A stretch of DNA of 64,000 nt. Source: Copromyces sp. CBS 386.78 (taxonomy: Eukaryota; Ascomycota; Sordariomycetes; Sordariales; Sordariaceae). Below, one piece after another: positions 11,206-23,800 of the stretch. Numbering within the stretch: the first letter of the stretch is position 1; every line of letters starts with the position of its first letter. The translations under genes and the position numbers were made by a program. The notes below the pieces were generated by a model. It ran no database searches and was not told the origin of the DNA. It was given only the letters and a program-made list of their open reading frames with translations. Where the stretch lies: assembly GCA_030685235.1 (NCBI GenBank), contig MU839212.1, forward strand, positions 1 to 64,000, given 5' to 3'.

Positions 11206-11993
11206 GCACTTGTGGAAGAGGAGGCACGGGAAAGCAACACAAAGATGGTCCTCTTTTCAGGCGAAGGGCCATTGGCTGACATGGGCTAGTCTCGGGTACA
11301 GAATGTGGCGTTGGATGAGCGAGGCTCTGTAGGTCTGCTCTTGGCGACAGCAAAGGTGGATTTGGTGGGAAAGGAAAGGGAAATAAGGATGGTCGGTCGA
11401 CGGTCTAGAATGGCTTGGCTAGCAGGGCTTTGAGTGTGACGGAAATGGATATACGACGGACTTGTTCAAGGTACGTACTGTAGTGTGTAGTCGTTGTGTT
11501 TCCCATGGTTGGCTCATTCTTAAGGGATGACGTTCAGCACGAGGAAGGGGTCACGGTGGAAATTGGTAGTGCTAGCGCCGATTGACCGATCCGAGGGAAT
11601 CTTCCACCTTCCTTTCGGACTCGAGCCCGACATCTTCTCTGCCAGTCGATCGAGATGCTACCTGGGGTTTCGGCATCGTTGCCGTCTGGCGTGGAGGTGA
11701 CCTGCGTGTCGCTCTTGTCCGCGAGACCGGCCCGTACCAGCAGCCTAGGGGCGCCCAAACCGGCCGAGTGCCCCGCCATCAACCCCCCATGGGGCCAAGT
11801 GGGAATGAGGGGAACACCGACCCCATCGGAGACGACCACAGGCACCTACCTAGGTAAGGTATGTAACGTGTGTTTATCACTTCGCCAGTTCGCCTCGATC
11901 TCCTCGTTTTTTAATTGTCCAATCTCCCATCGACAGTCTTTTGATCTGTTCAGACGGAGAGATATCAGTCGCGTGGAAGAAAAGCAAGCAACA
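11206..11993. promoter_or_regulatory. shared divergent promoter region (AKR / dehydrogenase)
   Basis: This is the region between two divergently transcribed oxidoreductase genes. It contains the 10-base palindrome TACCTAGGTA at 11847-11856, 138 bases before the dehydrogenase start codon. No TATA box is evident. Its role in co-regulation is inference from geometry only. Confidence 0.4.
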
Positions 11994-13304
11994 ATGGCGT
12001 CCAACACCCCATTCACCCTCAAGTGGGGTATTATGGCAACCGGGTGGATCGCTGAGAGTGAGTCGCGCCCATCTGGACCACTATGACAACGCAGCAAACT
12101 GACCAGAACTCGCCTGAGCAGCATTCACCCAGGATCTGCTCACCAATCCCGCCACCACCCGCGACGTCCACGATGTCCGTCACGAGGTCGTTGCCGCAGC
12201 CTCGTCTAGCTCCAAGCAGAGAGCCGAAGAGTTCCTTGTAAAGATCAAGGCCCCCAGTTCGGCCAAGGCCTACGCGTCCTACCGCGAGCTTGCCGCTGAC
12301 CCCGAGATCGACATCATCTATGTGGCCACTCCCCACAGCCATCACTTCCAGAATGCCATGCTTGCTCTCGAGGCCGGCAAGAATGTCTTGTGCGAGAAGG
12401 CCCTCACGGTGACGGCCTCACAGGCCCACAAGCTGGTCCAGAAGGCCAAGGAGAAGAATGTCTTCTTCATGGAAGCGGTCTGGACTCGCTATCAGCCCAT
12501 TAGCATCAAGGTCAGGGAGCTGATTCAGTCTGGAGCCATTGGCGCCGTCTACCGTGTTGTTGGTACGTTACTCTGCCTCTATATGCTGATACGTGAGGAG
12601 TGGCAATCGTATACTGACTGACTGCAATAGCCGATCTGTCCGTCGGCAACGACAAGCCCGATGGCACCGTTAGCTTCCCGGACACGAACCGCATGGTCAA
12701 CCCAGACCTGGCTGGAGGTGCCCTTCTTGACCTCGGCATCTACTCGCTGACTTGGGTCTTTCAGACCATGTACCACCTACAGAAGGAGAAGGAGAAGCCC
12801 AAGGTTGTGGCAGCTGTCCAAAAGTACCACACGGGCGCCGACGAGGCCACTAGCATTATCGTGCAGTGGCCGCAACACAAGAGCCAGGGCATTGCCCTGA
12901 CCTCTCTCCGGCTGGCTACCGGGGTGGACAGCGAAAACACGGCCGGACCGGCTATCCGGATTCAGGGTTCCGGCGGCGAGATCCACGTGACGGGACCAGC
13001 GTACCGGCCGCTGCAGTACAAGGTGATCCGAAGTGATGCCGGCAGCAAGATCGAGACTGTCGACTTTTCGATCCCCAAGGACCCCGAGCGGGATTGGGGC
13101 CACGGCATGTTCTGGGAGGCCGACGAGTGCGCGCGCTGCATCCGGGATGGTAAGAAGGAGAGCGAGTCGTTGCCGTGGGAGGAGAGCCTGGTGATCATGG
13201 AGGTGATGGAGGAAGCGCTGAAGCAGGGTGGAGTGACGTATCCCGACCTGATCACGACTGATGTGTTTGATGCGCAGAGCCCCCTGAACACGGGCAAGAG
13301 GTAA
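11994..13304 (+). CDS. Gfo/Idh/MocA oxidoreductase (dihydrodiol / D-xylose dehydrogenase-like)
   Basis: An NAD(P)-dependent dehydrogenase with an N-terminal Rossmann fold. Exons are 11994-12057, 12122-12562 and 12631-13304, with introns of 64 and 68 bases (GTGAGT..CAG, GTACGT..TAG). The protein has 392 residues, close to fungal NADP-dependent D-xylose dehydrogenases. Features: WGIMATGWIA at the N-terminus (nucleotide-binding glycine motif interrupted by intron 1), IDIIYVATPHSHH, the catalytic-loop motif as EKALTV rather than the usual EKP, then MEAVWTRYQP and GALLDLGIYSL, all typical of the dimeric dihydrodiol dehydrogenase group. The substrate could be xylose, another aldose or a trans-dihydrodiol; the sequence cannot decide. 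Intron 1 ends in the tandem acceptor GAGCAG, so two products differing by one alanine are possible. Confidence 0.92.
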
Positions 13305-15584
13305 AGCGATGGGTTCGGTCGGTTGGGCTCGAGGAGGTCGTCAGCTAAAGTGCATAGCAGCGCGCAGTGTGCAGCGCGCAGTGTGCAGCGCAGCATTGCA
13401 GCCGAACTCGAACTGCTGTTCATTGAAAAACTGCGGCGGTAGCCAACGTGGTGTCAATCGATGGGAGAAGTGAGATAGTGAGATCGGAGAATTGTTCAAG
13501 GTCGGAAAGACATCAACCAACGAGGGGGCTTTCTGTAGCTTTGTGATGGATGTACCCCCAGCGTGGCGGACGAACAAGTACCTGGAGGTGTCTCCATGTT
13601 CCCCTCATGTAGCGGCCTTGTACCTCGCTCAGTGTCGTGCCAGCAGGAGCCGGAGCCCCCCCTTGCGTGTGGGCAATGCAGTCATGTTGCAGTCCAAACT
13701 GGCCAGCAAGCGATGATGTAGCCGCACAACAGGTTAGACCTGTGCACCCTCAGCACGTTCAGGCCCCCTCTGGTTCCTCCAGAGTCCACATCTCTGGGTC
13801 CGATCAGAGTCAGACTCGGTCTGTAAGACGGTACACAGCAAGTTCAGCAGGTTTTACAAACCGGCAAATGTTACCGAGTGCGTGAGGGTCCGTCGTCGGG
13901 AGATTCCGCGAGTCTTTTTTTGAGTAAACACGGCGGCTGTTGTGACGATGTTGTTGAAGGAAGCCCTCAAAGGCTGCCGCGGCTCCGGGAGAAAATGGAA
14001 TGCGGACGCCCGTCAGCCGCCGTCAGCCCGTCACGCACAGACGTCACTTTGGGTTGGGGGTCCTTCTTGGGAGCTGGGGGTCGTGTTGATGTTTGGGTAC
14101 CCAGGAGTTGCTAGGGGAGAAAAGCTCCATCATGCCGGTCAGTGCAACTGCATCACTTCATCGTTTTTTACACACACGTTCTTCCGTTCTCTCGTCAACG
14201 AACGGACACTAGCGACGGGAACGCCCATGTCGACCCGTTTTACGTCACGAACTCCCCTCGGTCGTGGTGATGACATGGCGGTTTCTTCAGAACCCAACTA
14301 CTGCAGGCTGCCAGCTCCGAACCACTCGGATTGGGTCAATTGGTCTCAGTGCCCAATGGGTCAGGGATGCAGTCAGCGTGGTAGGGACCTGAGCGAACAG
14401 GCATGCCCGGGCAGCTGTTCCTCTTCTTTGCTGGGAGAGTGGACAGAGACGTTGCCCGATCACTCCACCGTTCGTGGGCGGCACTGCATCCTTGTGATCA
14501 TGCATTGTGCAGGGCAGAACGGTAGCGGTTACGGTAGGGGTTGCCGCGGTGGAACCTTGCACCCATCTCCACTATTCTTTCTTTTCACGTCTGACCTTTC
14601 ACACCTCGCCAAGTGCGTTTGTTTGTTAAATCCCCATCCTGGCCTCATCGCCGTCCTCTGCACCCCCATCCCAACCCATTGTCCGGCCCATCATCCGCGG
14701 GACGCCCTACACCTACGGACGGCCACCGGATCTTCTGGAAGAGGCACCAAGCGCGCCAGCACACGGCAAGAGAGCCACCAGCCCTGCGAATCCTGCACAA
14801 GTCCTGCAGCCTGCAAACAGCCGGCGTCCAACCATTGAGACAACAACCTGTCGTCCGCTTCGGCTTCTCATCCGGTCCTCTTAGACACTTTGGTCTAGCC
14901 TCAAGGTTCACTGCGCAAAGCTCAGCCTCGCCCGAACCAGCGGTCAAGTGTGTTGTGTCGAGAGACTTGTCTTGCACGCGTACGAGTCAACGTCCTCACC
15001 ACCAAAAAAAGAGTCAAAGAGTCAGACTTTGCATCTCAGACTCGGTCACCCAGATCTTAGACTCGCCCTTCCGTGCTCACTCTCGGTCTAACAAGCCCTT
15101 GCCGAATGCGGGGTAACGGCCTGACTGTTTGATCCAGAAAAACACAGCCCTGACAACGCAACCTCCTGGACAGCACAATACACACAACACCTCACACCAA
15201 AGCACCAAAGCACAACACACACCATTCCACCTTGCCCGGCCAGCTAAGCCCACCCGGCCTATTGCCCGACCTCCCCGACCCTCCATCCGCCTCATTGCCC
15301 TTGCTGGCCAGTTCTCTCTTAACCCACGCACGTTTGCTTTAGTCTCAGGGGTAATTCCAGCTTGTCGGGAGAGAAGAGAAGAAGGTTTCTTGGAGCCCAG
15401 TGGTTGAGTTGGGTATCAGTCAATTCGGAATCTCACCTGAGCACCGCCTTGTGCTTGCTTGCTTGCTTTGTCTTGCCTTGCCTCGGAGTTCACTACCCCT
15501 GGCCATCACCTTGCCAACAATAGCTTGTGTGCGCATTGTCTGTTTCATTGACCTTTGCTCCTTATCTTGTCCCTCCCCGGTAAG
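13305..15584. other. intergenic region upstream of the Trm9-like gene
   Basis: 2.3 kb without a convincing gene. It starts with a short direct duplication GCGCGCAGTGTGCA at 13360-13390. Some open frames run up to ~300 codons on the + strand (13942-14838), but they lack family motifs and have low-complexity composition. The last ~400 bases are C/A- and CT-rich, as in Neurospora 5' leaders. Confidence 0.45.
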
Positions 15585-16985
15585 ATGGGATCACATTCAT
15601 TGCCCTCCGTGTCAGCGGCTGATGCTGTTGCGAAGCTGGCAGCAGCGGCAGCTTTGAAATCAACTGCCGCTCCTGCCGCCTCTGCCCCTGGCAGTAGTAC
15701 AGAGACAGCTCCAGGTGCCGCACAAGGTGCGAGTGCAGCTGTCGGGGATTCTGATGCTGTGGTCACTGCGGTGCCCTCCTCAGATGCCACAGCAGCAGCG
15801 GTGGACCCAGAAGCTGAAGCGGAGGCCTACGAGCGTGCCAACGTTCATAACGTGTACGAGGCTATTGCACCGCACTTTTCGGCCACGCGGTACAAACCCT
15901 GGCCTGCCGTGGCCCAGTTCCTGCATGCCCAGCAGCCTGGATACGTAGGTCTCGATGTGGGCTGTGGCAATGGCAAGTACTTGGGTGTCAACAAGAACAC
16001 CTTCATGGTGGGGTCGGATCGGAGTGCCAATCTTGTTTCTCACGCCAACGAGCGTGTGAAGGAGCTGCAGAAACCGCAGCAGCCTGAAGCTGAAGTCGCG
16101 AGAGCCCAAACAGAAGGTGGCAGCAAGAAGGAGAAGAAGCAAAGAGGAGAGGGTGAATCGAAGGCTCAGAATGCCGTCATTGGGAAAAACTCGGTCAGGG
16201 AGGTGGCGGTGGCGAACGACGTGCTTGTGGCCGATGGGCTATCGCTGCCCTTCCGTGAAGGCCGAGCTGACTTTGCTATCTGCATCGCCGTCATCCACCA
16301 CATGTCCACCCGGACTAGGCGACAGGAGGCCATTCGACAGCTCCTGAAATGCGTCAGAACCGGCGGCCAAGTCATGGTGTACGTCTGGGCATTGGAGCAG
16401 GGTGAGAGTCGTCGTGGATGGGACGAGGGCGGAGAGCAGGATCTGTTGGTCCCTTGGGTGCTGAAGACTCAACAACCCAAACCCAAGAAGGAAAAGCAGC
16501 CAAAGGCTCCGAAGCAGGGGAAGCAAAAGCGGCAGCAGACGCAGGAGGAGCAGGCGAATACGCCAATGCAGCAGCAGCAAGCCCAGAATAGCACTGAGCC
16601 ACAGGAAGCTATCGCCGGTAAAAGTGTTGGGGAAAAAGTTGAGGCCCCAACATCATCGTCAACATTATCATCATCGTCCATCCCGAAAGACGCTAGCACG
16701 GCGATCGGCAGCGGCACGGGGGCGGGCGTAACCGAGCCCGCAAGCGCAGACGCAGCCGCAGCCGCGACGGCGGATGCGGATGGCTCTGATGCCAAGGCCA
16801 AGACCGACACCGGGGGTGTCGCCGCCAACGCCGCCGACCCAGTCTTCCAGCGCTACTACCACCTCTACCGTAAAGGTGAGCTGGAAGATGATGTGTTGGC
16901 AGCGCGAGGCGCAGTCGTCATGAGCGGGTATGAGCGCGACAACTGGTGGGTCGTGGCTACCCACGCTACCAATGACGAACAATAG
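15585..16985 (+). CDS. trm9: Trm9-like tRNA (uridine wobble carboxymethyl) methyltransferase
   Basis: The protein is predicted to methylate the carboxymethyl group on wobble uridine of certain tRNAs (mcm5U/mcm5s2U), acting in the cytosol with a Trm112 partner. Single exon, 466 residues; the start is the first in-frame ATG (AAGATGG). Residues 1-80 are Ala/Ser-rich. The family begins at YERANVHNVYEAIAPHF (~82), then KPWPAVAQFL, SAM motif I GLDVGCGNGKYL (122-133), DGLSLPF, and AICIAVIHHMST (~238). After two insertions it closes with RYYHLYRKGEL and the terminal Tyr-Trp-rich SGYERDNWWVVA. The insertions are basic/low-complexity (about 155-195 and 286-422) and explain its greater length compared with the ~280-residue yeast protein. 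The intact motifs and ends argue for a working enzyme. Confidence 0.92.
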   Translation: MGSHSLPSVSAADAVAKLAAAAALKSTAAPAASAPGSSTETAPGAAQGASAAVGDSDAVVTAVPSSDATAAAVDPEAEAEAYERANVHNVYEAIAPHFSATRYKPWPAVAQFLHAQQPGYVGLDVGCGNGKYLGVNKNTFMVGSDRSANLVSHANERVKELQKPQQPEAEVARAQTEGGSKKEKKQRGEGESKAQNAVIGKNSVREVAVANDVLVADGLSLPFREGRADFAICIAVIHHMSTRTRRQEAIRQLLKCVRTGGQVMVYVWALEQGESRRGWDEGGEQDLLVPWVLKTQQPKPKKEKQPKAPKQGKQKRQQTQEEQANTPMQQQQAQNSTEPQEAIAGKSVGEKVEAPTSSSTLSSSSIPKDASTAIGSGTGAGVTEPASADAAAAATADADGSDAKAKTDTGGVAANAADPVFQRYYHLYRKGELEDDVLAARGAVVMSGYERDNWWVVATHATNDEQ

Positions 16986-19517
16986 TGTACCTATGTATAG
17001 GTAGTCATGTGTTCTGTCGTCAGACTCGGGACTGAATCGGCGACCTTGAAGGGCATCGAAGCGAACCTGTCTACCTTGAGTACCTTGTCTACCTTACGAG
17101 CTTACCTATCAACGAAAGAACACCATAAAAACATAAGAGTGTATTATTATGACTCCGTGCATATTTCGTTACATCAACCCACCCAAGACTCTCTTACCCA
17201 CTGCCACCGTCCCGGTGCCTGGCGCTACTGCTAGCTCTTTGGGCGATTGGCCCAAACACCGACCCTTTCCTCAAACCAAAACCCCGATCATGCAAGACTG
17301 AGCCTCTACCCTGGCGTCATGTCTCCGTTTCCATCTTTTTTGTTTTGCCATGGTGACTTGCAGTTGGTCGTCGCTTCGGACTACACACGTACTACGTATA
17401 GATCAACCCCTTGCCCTGATTTCTCTGCCCCTACTTTGATTTCCATTCTTGGGGACCTGAACCTGAACCTGAACTTGAACCGATCAGCGAATGGTACCTG
17501 ATTCCGATCATTGGGAGATGGACAGCTGGTGAGGAGCGAGTGTCCTGTTAGTCTGTCCCTCCTGACCTGACACTGACGTGATGTGATCTCAGGCATGTAT
17601 GTATTTTTGTGTCTGGCACCTCGCCCTTGCCGTGTCCCTGGTGTCTGTCTGTCCCTGGTGTCTGCCCCTGGTATTCCTGGCGCTTCGTTCCTGATGTTCC
17701 TAGTCCAGTAGTCTACGTCTCTATGTTTAGGTGATAAATTGTTGGCAATAGTGTTTGTCATCTAGTGTCTAGATTACCACTCCAAGTACCCGAGGAATCT
17801 TCAGACTCGTTTCATTCCCGTCCGTCGTTTATCGAACACTAACAAGCCTCGCTCGCCTAGCAAGCCTTCTTTTGAGATCCCGTCTCCGATCTACCCAATC
17901 TCCGTTTCTGGAGCCCCCTTTTAACAGGCTGAAGAAGCCCCCTTGTCAACCTAAACAATGATTGGATTCATTCGTACCCAATCGTCCATGTAAAATTTTG
18001 CCGTTATTTTGTTCACAGTAATTCTGATACATGGTATAAGACTACTCACGTCTCACACAGCCTGAACCAGACGGGTCTTCGAGGCCGTCTGATGACTGTA
18101 ATTTCAAATTTTCCTCGAATAGTCGAGCAACCCAAAATGATTGTTTGAAAAGTCAATGCTAGTTTTCCCTCTTCGTTCCGAAATATGATAATTTCAAAAT
18201 AACTCCGATCCGTCCCTACTCCCCTTGACCTAATCCCGATGTTTCTTTTTCTTTTCTCGTCTATGCTCTTGTCCTGTTGTAGCCCCCAAAGAAATATCCG
18301 AAGGTGGAAAGGAAAAAAGAAATGTAAACAAAGCTGAATCTTCTTTTTCCTTCCAATCCGAATGGTTATTGACTCCACACCGTTTTCGCCGTGTTTTTCC
18401 TGTTCCGTACCGTGATCCGTAATAATCCTGTTCACCGCAACCCGCCGCGCCGCGCAACCGTTTGTTGAATGGTGGTTATCATCGTTGACTGGTTGTTTTA
18501 CATTTTCGTTGCCTAGGTAGTTCCCGTCCCGACCCCATCCCAACAAGTGACAAAATGAAAGGAAACCCGCCAGTTCAGCCTATCATGTTGCCCGAATCGT
18601 CTCTCTCACTATTTCCTCAAGATCGCCTTTCTGTCTCATATCTGATCTTAGTTTTAGTCACTTCGGGGGAAGTTTTATCAGCCAAGGAAAAGGAAACAAG
18701 AGGTGTAACAGGTGAGAGAGGTGAGACCGGCCAAAGAAGCCTATTGTTCGGTGAGAGATTTCCAGAAGTCACGACCCAATGAAAAGAAAACCGAGGAAGA
18801 GAAACCCAAACAAAGATCAGAAAAAAGAAGGAGAGCGATATTATGTTCTGATGTCATCAATTCGTTCCAGGATTCATGAGAGGGGGAACAGGAGACAGTG
18901 AGATAAGTGTATTGTATTGGGGACCGAGCCGGAACAAAGGAAATAACCGTGTGGGATTAAGCTGTACATGTGTGAAAAGAAAACAAAAGCAATAAAAAGA
19001 AGACGAAATGTAACAAAGTAGAAGAAGCTACCTCATTAGTTTCCCTCCGAGTGAACTGGTTCTGGTATCTGAGATGTAATCTGTGTGGTATCCGTGTCCT
19101 TATGTTGTTGTATCCAAATTCTTGTGCCAGATCTGTGGTATCAAGTAAAGGAAAGCAAAGGAAAAAGGCGAGCGGAAACCGAATAAAAACCAAATAAAAA
19201 TCTGTGATAATGGAAAATTTGTGTTTGTGCCTGTTTGATCGTGACGCTGAGGGAAGACGAAAGGTATCCTGTTCTAGGCGTGTGCTTATTGAATCGCTGA
19301 TGACACCAAACACGTAAGCGGGGCGTGTCCGGAAGAATGGAAAAACACTCGCCATGGTTCGGGCTGAAAGCTTTGATGGTGAGAAAGCGTGTCCTCGGCC
19401 TCGAAGTGTACCAGCTCAACCACGTAACTCCATCCGCGATAGTTCGCCAAACAGAAGCAGTCTAGATTTTCCTTCAATCACACCGTCCAAAGTTTCTTTC
19501 GCTCTTTACTGGCTTTT
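16986..19517. other. intergenic region between Trm9-like and Myb-like genes
   Basis: 2.5 kb of convergent 3' flank. It includes short degenerate runs of CTTGAAC/CCTGAAC (17455-17480) and Y-rich or A/G-rich tracts. No gene, tRNA or 5S RNA was recognised. The length suggests long 3' untranslated regions, but I cannot place transcript ends. Confidence 0.4.
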
Positions 19518-20860
19518 TCACTCCAATCTCTGTCCACGTCGTGACGATGTCATGCCAGGTGGCGGTCCAATAGGCGAGTAACCGTCCTCTTGTCGAGGCT
19601 GGAAGTGATGCCGTCTCCTGCTTGTCTCACGTATCCCTCCCGCTTCCGGACTTGCCCGTCTTTTGACGGTTCCAAGTGGTTCCAGGGGCGGATAGGCCGA
19701 ATAACCAGGGTGAGTTGGTCCAGGGCTCGCCGTGTCACTGTGGGTTGGGCTCACCATACTGGTCATGCCACCCGTCGAGTATGCAGGCGTGCTGTAGGGG
19801 CTTACTCCTGTCGTCAATTCGGCGACGCTTGGCAGCATTCCCCCACGGCTCTGATGAGTATAGCTCGATGTATGGATGGGAGCCAGACCTATAGCTGGCG
19901 CCAACGAATAGCCGCTAGGGTCGCTGCGATGGTGTGGCGGAGGGGGTGGTGCAAAGGACGATCGCGTGGGTAAGCTTTCGCGTCGAGCTGCCAGTGGCCG
20001 TCCGCCGGATGAAGGAGGCGGTATGAGAGGTCCAGGTGGGCCACGGCTGTACCTTGGTGAAGGTATGGTCGGAATATCTCTCGGGAGGCTTCCTTGAGAC
20101 TGAGAGTGGCCATGATGGCCCCTGGAAGTAGGCATTCGATGGTGCATGACTGAGGGATCACCCAAGGCTGCTGTAGTCAGCGCGAAGGGAACAACTCCCG
20201 CTCGTCTGGCCATATCGACTTCGCCCAGCTGCCAATGCATTGCTTCAGCGGCACGCCAGGGAACCTGCATTTCTTCAGCTACCTTAGCCCACATTTCGGG
20301 TTTAAATCTGTGGATTGTTAGCTATGATCTCTGCTGGGAGAAGGGGTCTAAGCTTACCTCTCGTAGAGCCTTGCCAGCTTGTTCTTCCGCTCCTCATCCC
20401 ATTCACTGCGTCTCTCGAGGTAGTTTTGGTAGTGAAGACGGCAGCTGATGGAGCTCCGACCCGGTAGACGCTTGGAAATATCGTCCCATTTCATCCCGCT
20501 TCCGCGAAGCTCGATGATCAGTGCGTCTTCTTCAGGCGACCATTTGCTCTGCTTTTTAGCTGGGGACTCAGAGGTATGTGGTGGCATGGTTCGTTTTCCG
20601 CCGCCGCTTCCCGGACGACTTGAGCTGACGCTTCCTGACACCGATTTCCCCAAACTGCCTCCTGCTCCTGGTCCGCCGGCACCGCTAGATCGCGGAGATC
20701 GAGTGCCAGTGGCTGGAGCAAACGTAGCGGATGGCGAACCGCCAAGAGGAGGTTGTGCCACCGTTGTGGAAGGCGGTATTGTTGTTGTGGATGTGTATCG
20801 GGAATGAGCCGCGGGGGCCTCATCTGAGTCGGAACGTTTGAGGAGTGATGCGATATCCAC
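19518..20860 (-). CDS. Myb/SANT-like DNA-binding protein
   Basis: A probable nuclear transcriptional regulator. Exon 1 is 20860-20358 and exon 2 is 20307-19518; the 49-base intron is GTAAGC..CAG; 430 residues. Residues 1-100 are Ser/Gly/Pro/Thr-rich. A Myb repeat lies at ~104-150 (KWSPEEDALIIELRGSGMKW..SCRLHYQNYL). A second, weaker tryptophan-spaced helical repeat lies at ~153-197 (EWDEERKNKLARLYE..MWAKVAEEMQVPWRAAEAMHW). The intron falls between them. The C-terminal half is Pro/Ser/His-rich and disordered, ending in a basic patch. The binding site and targets are unknown; no named factor was recognised. The 5' side faces a 6.7 kb gene-free region, which could hold its regulatory sequence. 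Confidence 0.85.
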
Positions 20861-23800
20861 GATGGCGGTATCTACAAAGACTCCACTAAAATAGAGAGAG
20901 GTTCATAGACCCAGGAAGGATAGGTTCGCGGTTGAATTGTCTTGCCTGGCGCGGTAGGTTCGGAGTGATGGATGATCGAGTAGTTCTCGAGGAGGATACG
21001 TCGAAGTTATAGTTCTTCGGGCTGTTTGAGAGTGCTATGAAAGCTGGAAATGTGGATCTTGAATCCTTCTGCTAATGCAAGTTAAGACTTGTTGTGAGAC
21101 CGTTGGAAGGGGATGATTTGTCGTTGAAGGGTGTCTTAAATGTGCAAAGACATGTGGAGAAGGAAGATGATCCAAATATGTCCCTTAAGAAAAGAGGACC
21201 CAGCCGAAAGGAGCTGTTCGTTTAGCTTCCTGAACGAGATCTGTTTGTTGATTGGTGATGTCCAGGCCAATGGTCTCAGGGCAAGGCTAATGAGGCAGAG
21301 AGAAGAGAGCCAATTCGTATGACTGCTCTATCTATAAACTGGTCTACTAGAGCTCCGTTCAGGAAAGGGCTATTCTTCCATATTTTGAGCTTTCGTCCGG
21401 TGCCAGGTCAGAGCTAAGAAGCAGGGAAGAAAGGTTTGAGCGGTTCCCGGGAAGATGCGCTTTGCAGATTGGGGTGAAAGGTGAGTTGTTTAGCTCGAGA
21501 CTGTATACCTCATCCAGGCGGCGAGGCTGGTGCGTGACAAGACCAGGATCTCTAGTGAAAGAGATGAATACAAACTAGGGACGGTGAAATCGTCAAAAGA
21601 TACAATGCACAGGATTTATGGGCGTGTACGAATGTGAAAGCATCATACTGTACTCGCAAGCCAAGAAGTAGATGCATGGGCAGAACTAGGGGGGCGTGAG
21701 AGTATAAAAGGAGTGTGTGCTCGTCTAATGTGGAGTACTGGTGAGAACCTCCCATGTACTCAACGGGACGTAAGATGTCATGAGGTCCCTGTAAACGGGA
21801 TGCGCCTGGGTAGGGGGTCCGCAGGTAGAGCAATAACACGCCGGAGAGACATCCAGAGTTCCAGGCAGGATCGGTCTCCATCTCATAGCAGCCAACACGT
21901 CCACAACCCAGCGTGGGCATGTCGTTGAGCTTGGTTCGACTCGGCACACCAGGCTGGCTGACAAGTCAGGACGATTCTCATAAGCCACTGCCGCTCCAGC
22001 TGTCATGAGTGCGGACCAGTGTTCGGCATGCACACGTCACCGAAGAGGCAGCCAATTTCTTCCGGACTGTAAACCGACCGAAACCCGCCAGGGCGAGGAA
22101 CTCCTCACCGTACAGGAAAGAAATCTTCCCCAGAGGCTCCAATGCCGGACGGAGAAACTGTTTGGTACCTGGCTTACATGCAAGCTATGAGCGAAGTTGA
22201 CCAGGGGCAACGACACGAAGTCATGCATAAAGCATGGCAGTGTACCGGACCAACATCTCCCCACGCATCGCCTTTTTCTGTAGTTGAAAAGCATCCTTCT
22301 CGCTTCCCAAGAAACAGGGCGCAAGCGGTGCGCAGTTTCCCGCAAAATAAAGAGGGTAGTGTAAGATGAATAGAAAACACCGTTACGATACGCTGTCACG
22401 CCTGGGGCCTTTTGAGACTATGAGACGATGCTAACGGTTGGGTGGAAAATGAACGAAATGTGTTGCGTTGAATGGCACAGTTGGGCTTTAACGGGAATTC
22501 CTTTCCTGTCCCACTGTATCGTACCGCAAATCGGGCGGCAGTTAAGGGTTTGGTGGCAGAATGGGCTGGAGGGGGATGGAAGCAGTGCTAGGTAGTAATA
22601 GCCAAGCCCAGCAAGGCCCAAGAGATGGAACAGCTAGGTTGGCCAAAGACTGATATCAGAATGGTAAGATACCTACAGGGCCGCAGATCAAATTTCTTGT
22701 AAGTTTGGTATGCAAATGTTGCGAGGATACTGAGACTGCGTCTTATCAAGTACCCATGAATACTTGTTAGGCCTTCCGCGAGACTGGTGAACTGGCGGAC
22801 GTTGAAACCAATCTCACCAATCTAGTGGGGAACATTGACGCACACACCACCCTCCATTACGACGGTACCACCCCTTGATGTTTGCTAGTTTCGTGGTCCC
22901 GTTTGTGTTGGATCCCCCTCCCTCAAAAAACCCTTTGTGTGCGTTATACAGACATGGACTCGAGCGTCCTGTTCACGGTTGCGGAGCCTCGAACTGAGTC
23001 AATATTCGCCGTACATCAAGGATATGTTAGAAATGACCAGCGACATCGCTATACTGGTATGGAGCTCTCCTCCGCTCGTGGATTCCGCCTGGGGGCAGTC
23101 ATTAGGGTCCAAAGAAAAGCAAAGCAGGAGCACGGCACGCGAACCTTTTCCCGCTTCCCAGCAACATTCCCATGTCGACCCAAGGATAGTCATCGTTCGG
23201 CTTTGCACCCGTAGGACATGAGCTTTACAGACCTGAGATCCTCTCCGAGCAAGGTGATGATACATATTGTTGTAAACGGGCTTGAGGCTGTTCATAGGGT
23301 GTTCATTCCGTACCCATGATTGCTGACCATATTTCAGAAATCGACTGCCATTGTGCGCAACGATGGGAGTGTCTTGGGGTAGGAGATGACCAAGTCTTTT
23401 TACCATCTTTCTTAAGAGGCACAAGAGTGACGCCGATCCTACAGAGCTTCGGTCAATGGTAGTCGCATGGATGATGGCTCTCTGAAGCGTTCCATCTCCT
23501 ACGCGGACACGACGTCGACTGAACATGGCGTTCAAACCGTCGCAACAAGTCGGGTGCGGAACAGGGGCTTCGCTGCTAATTGGTGACAGTGCGGAAGAAT
23601 AAACGGCCTCAATTGTCTGTGCGTCTCGGGACTTGTTGCTCTGAAATCTGACCACAGTCTTTGTTAACCCAGGTTGTTTTGGACATCGTTTGGCTTTTGG
23701 CGCTGGCGGGTTGCCAACAATCCTCAACAATGGAATTATGCTTGCGGGAGCGGCCAAATGCTCCTCGTGACAGAGAGTATTAGCGCAACTTCCCGCAGGT

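Noticed and set aside
13942..14838. Open frame of 298 codons on the + strand
   Set aside because: No motif, irregular composition, mixed Ser/Pro/Arg low complexity, and several overlapping frames in the same stretch; looks like chance openness in a GC-balanced leader region.
22999..23757. Open frame of 252 codons on the minus strand in the gene desert
   Set aside because: No recognisable domain, no plausible splice partners, and composition similar to the other frames there.
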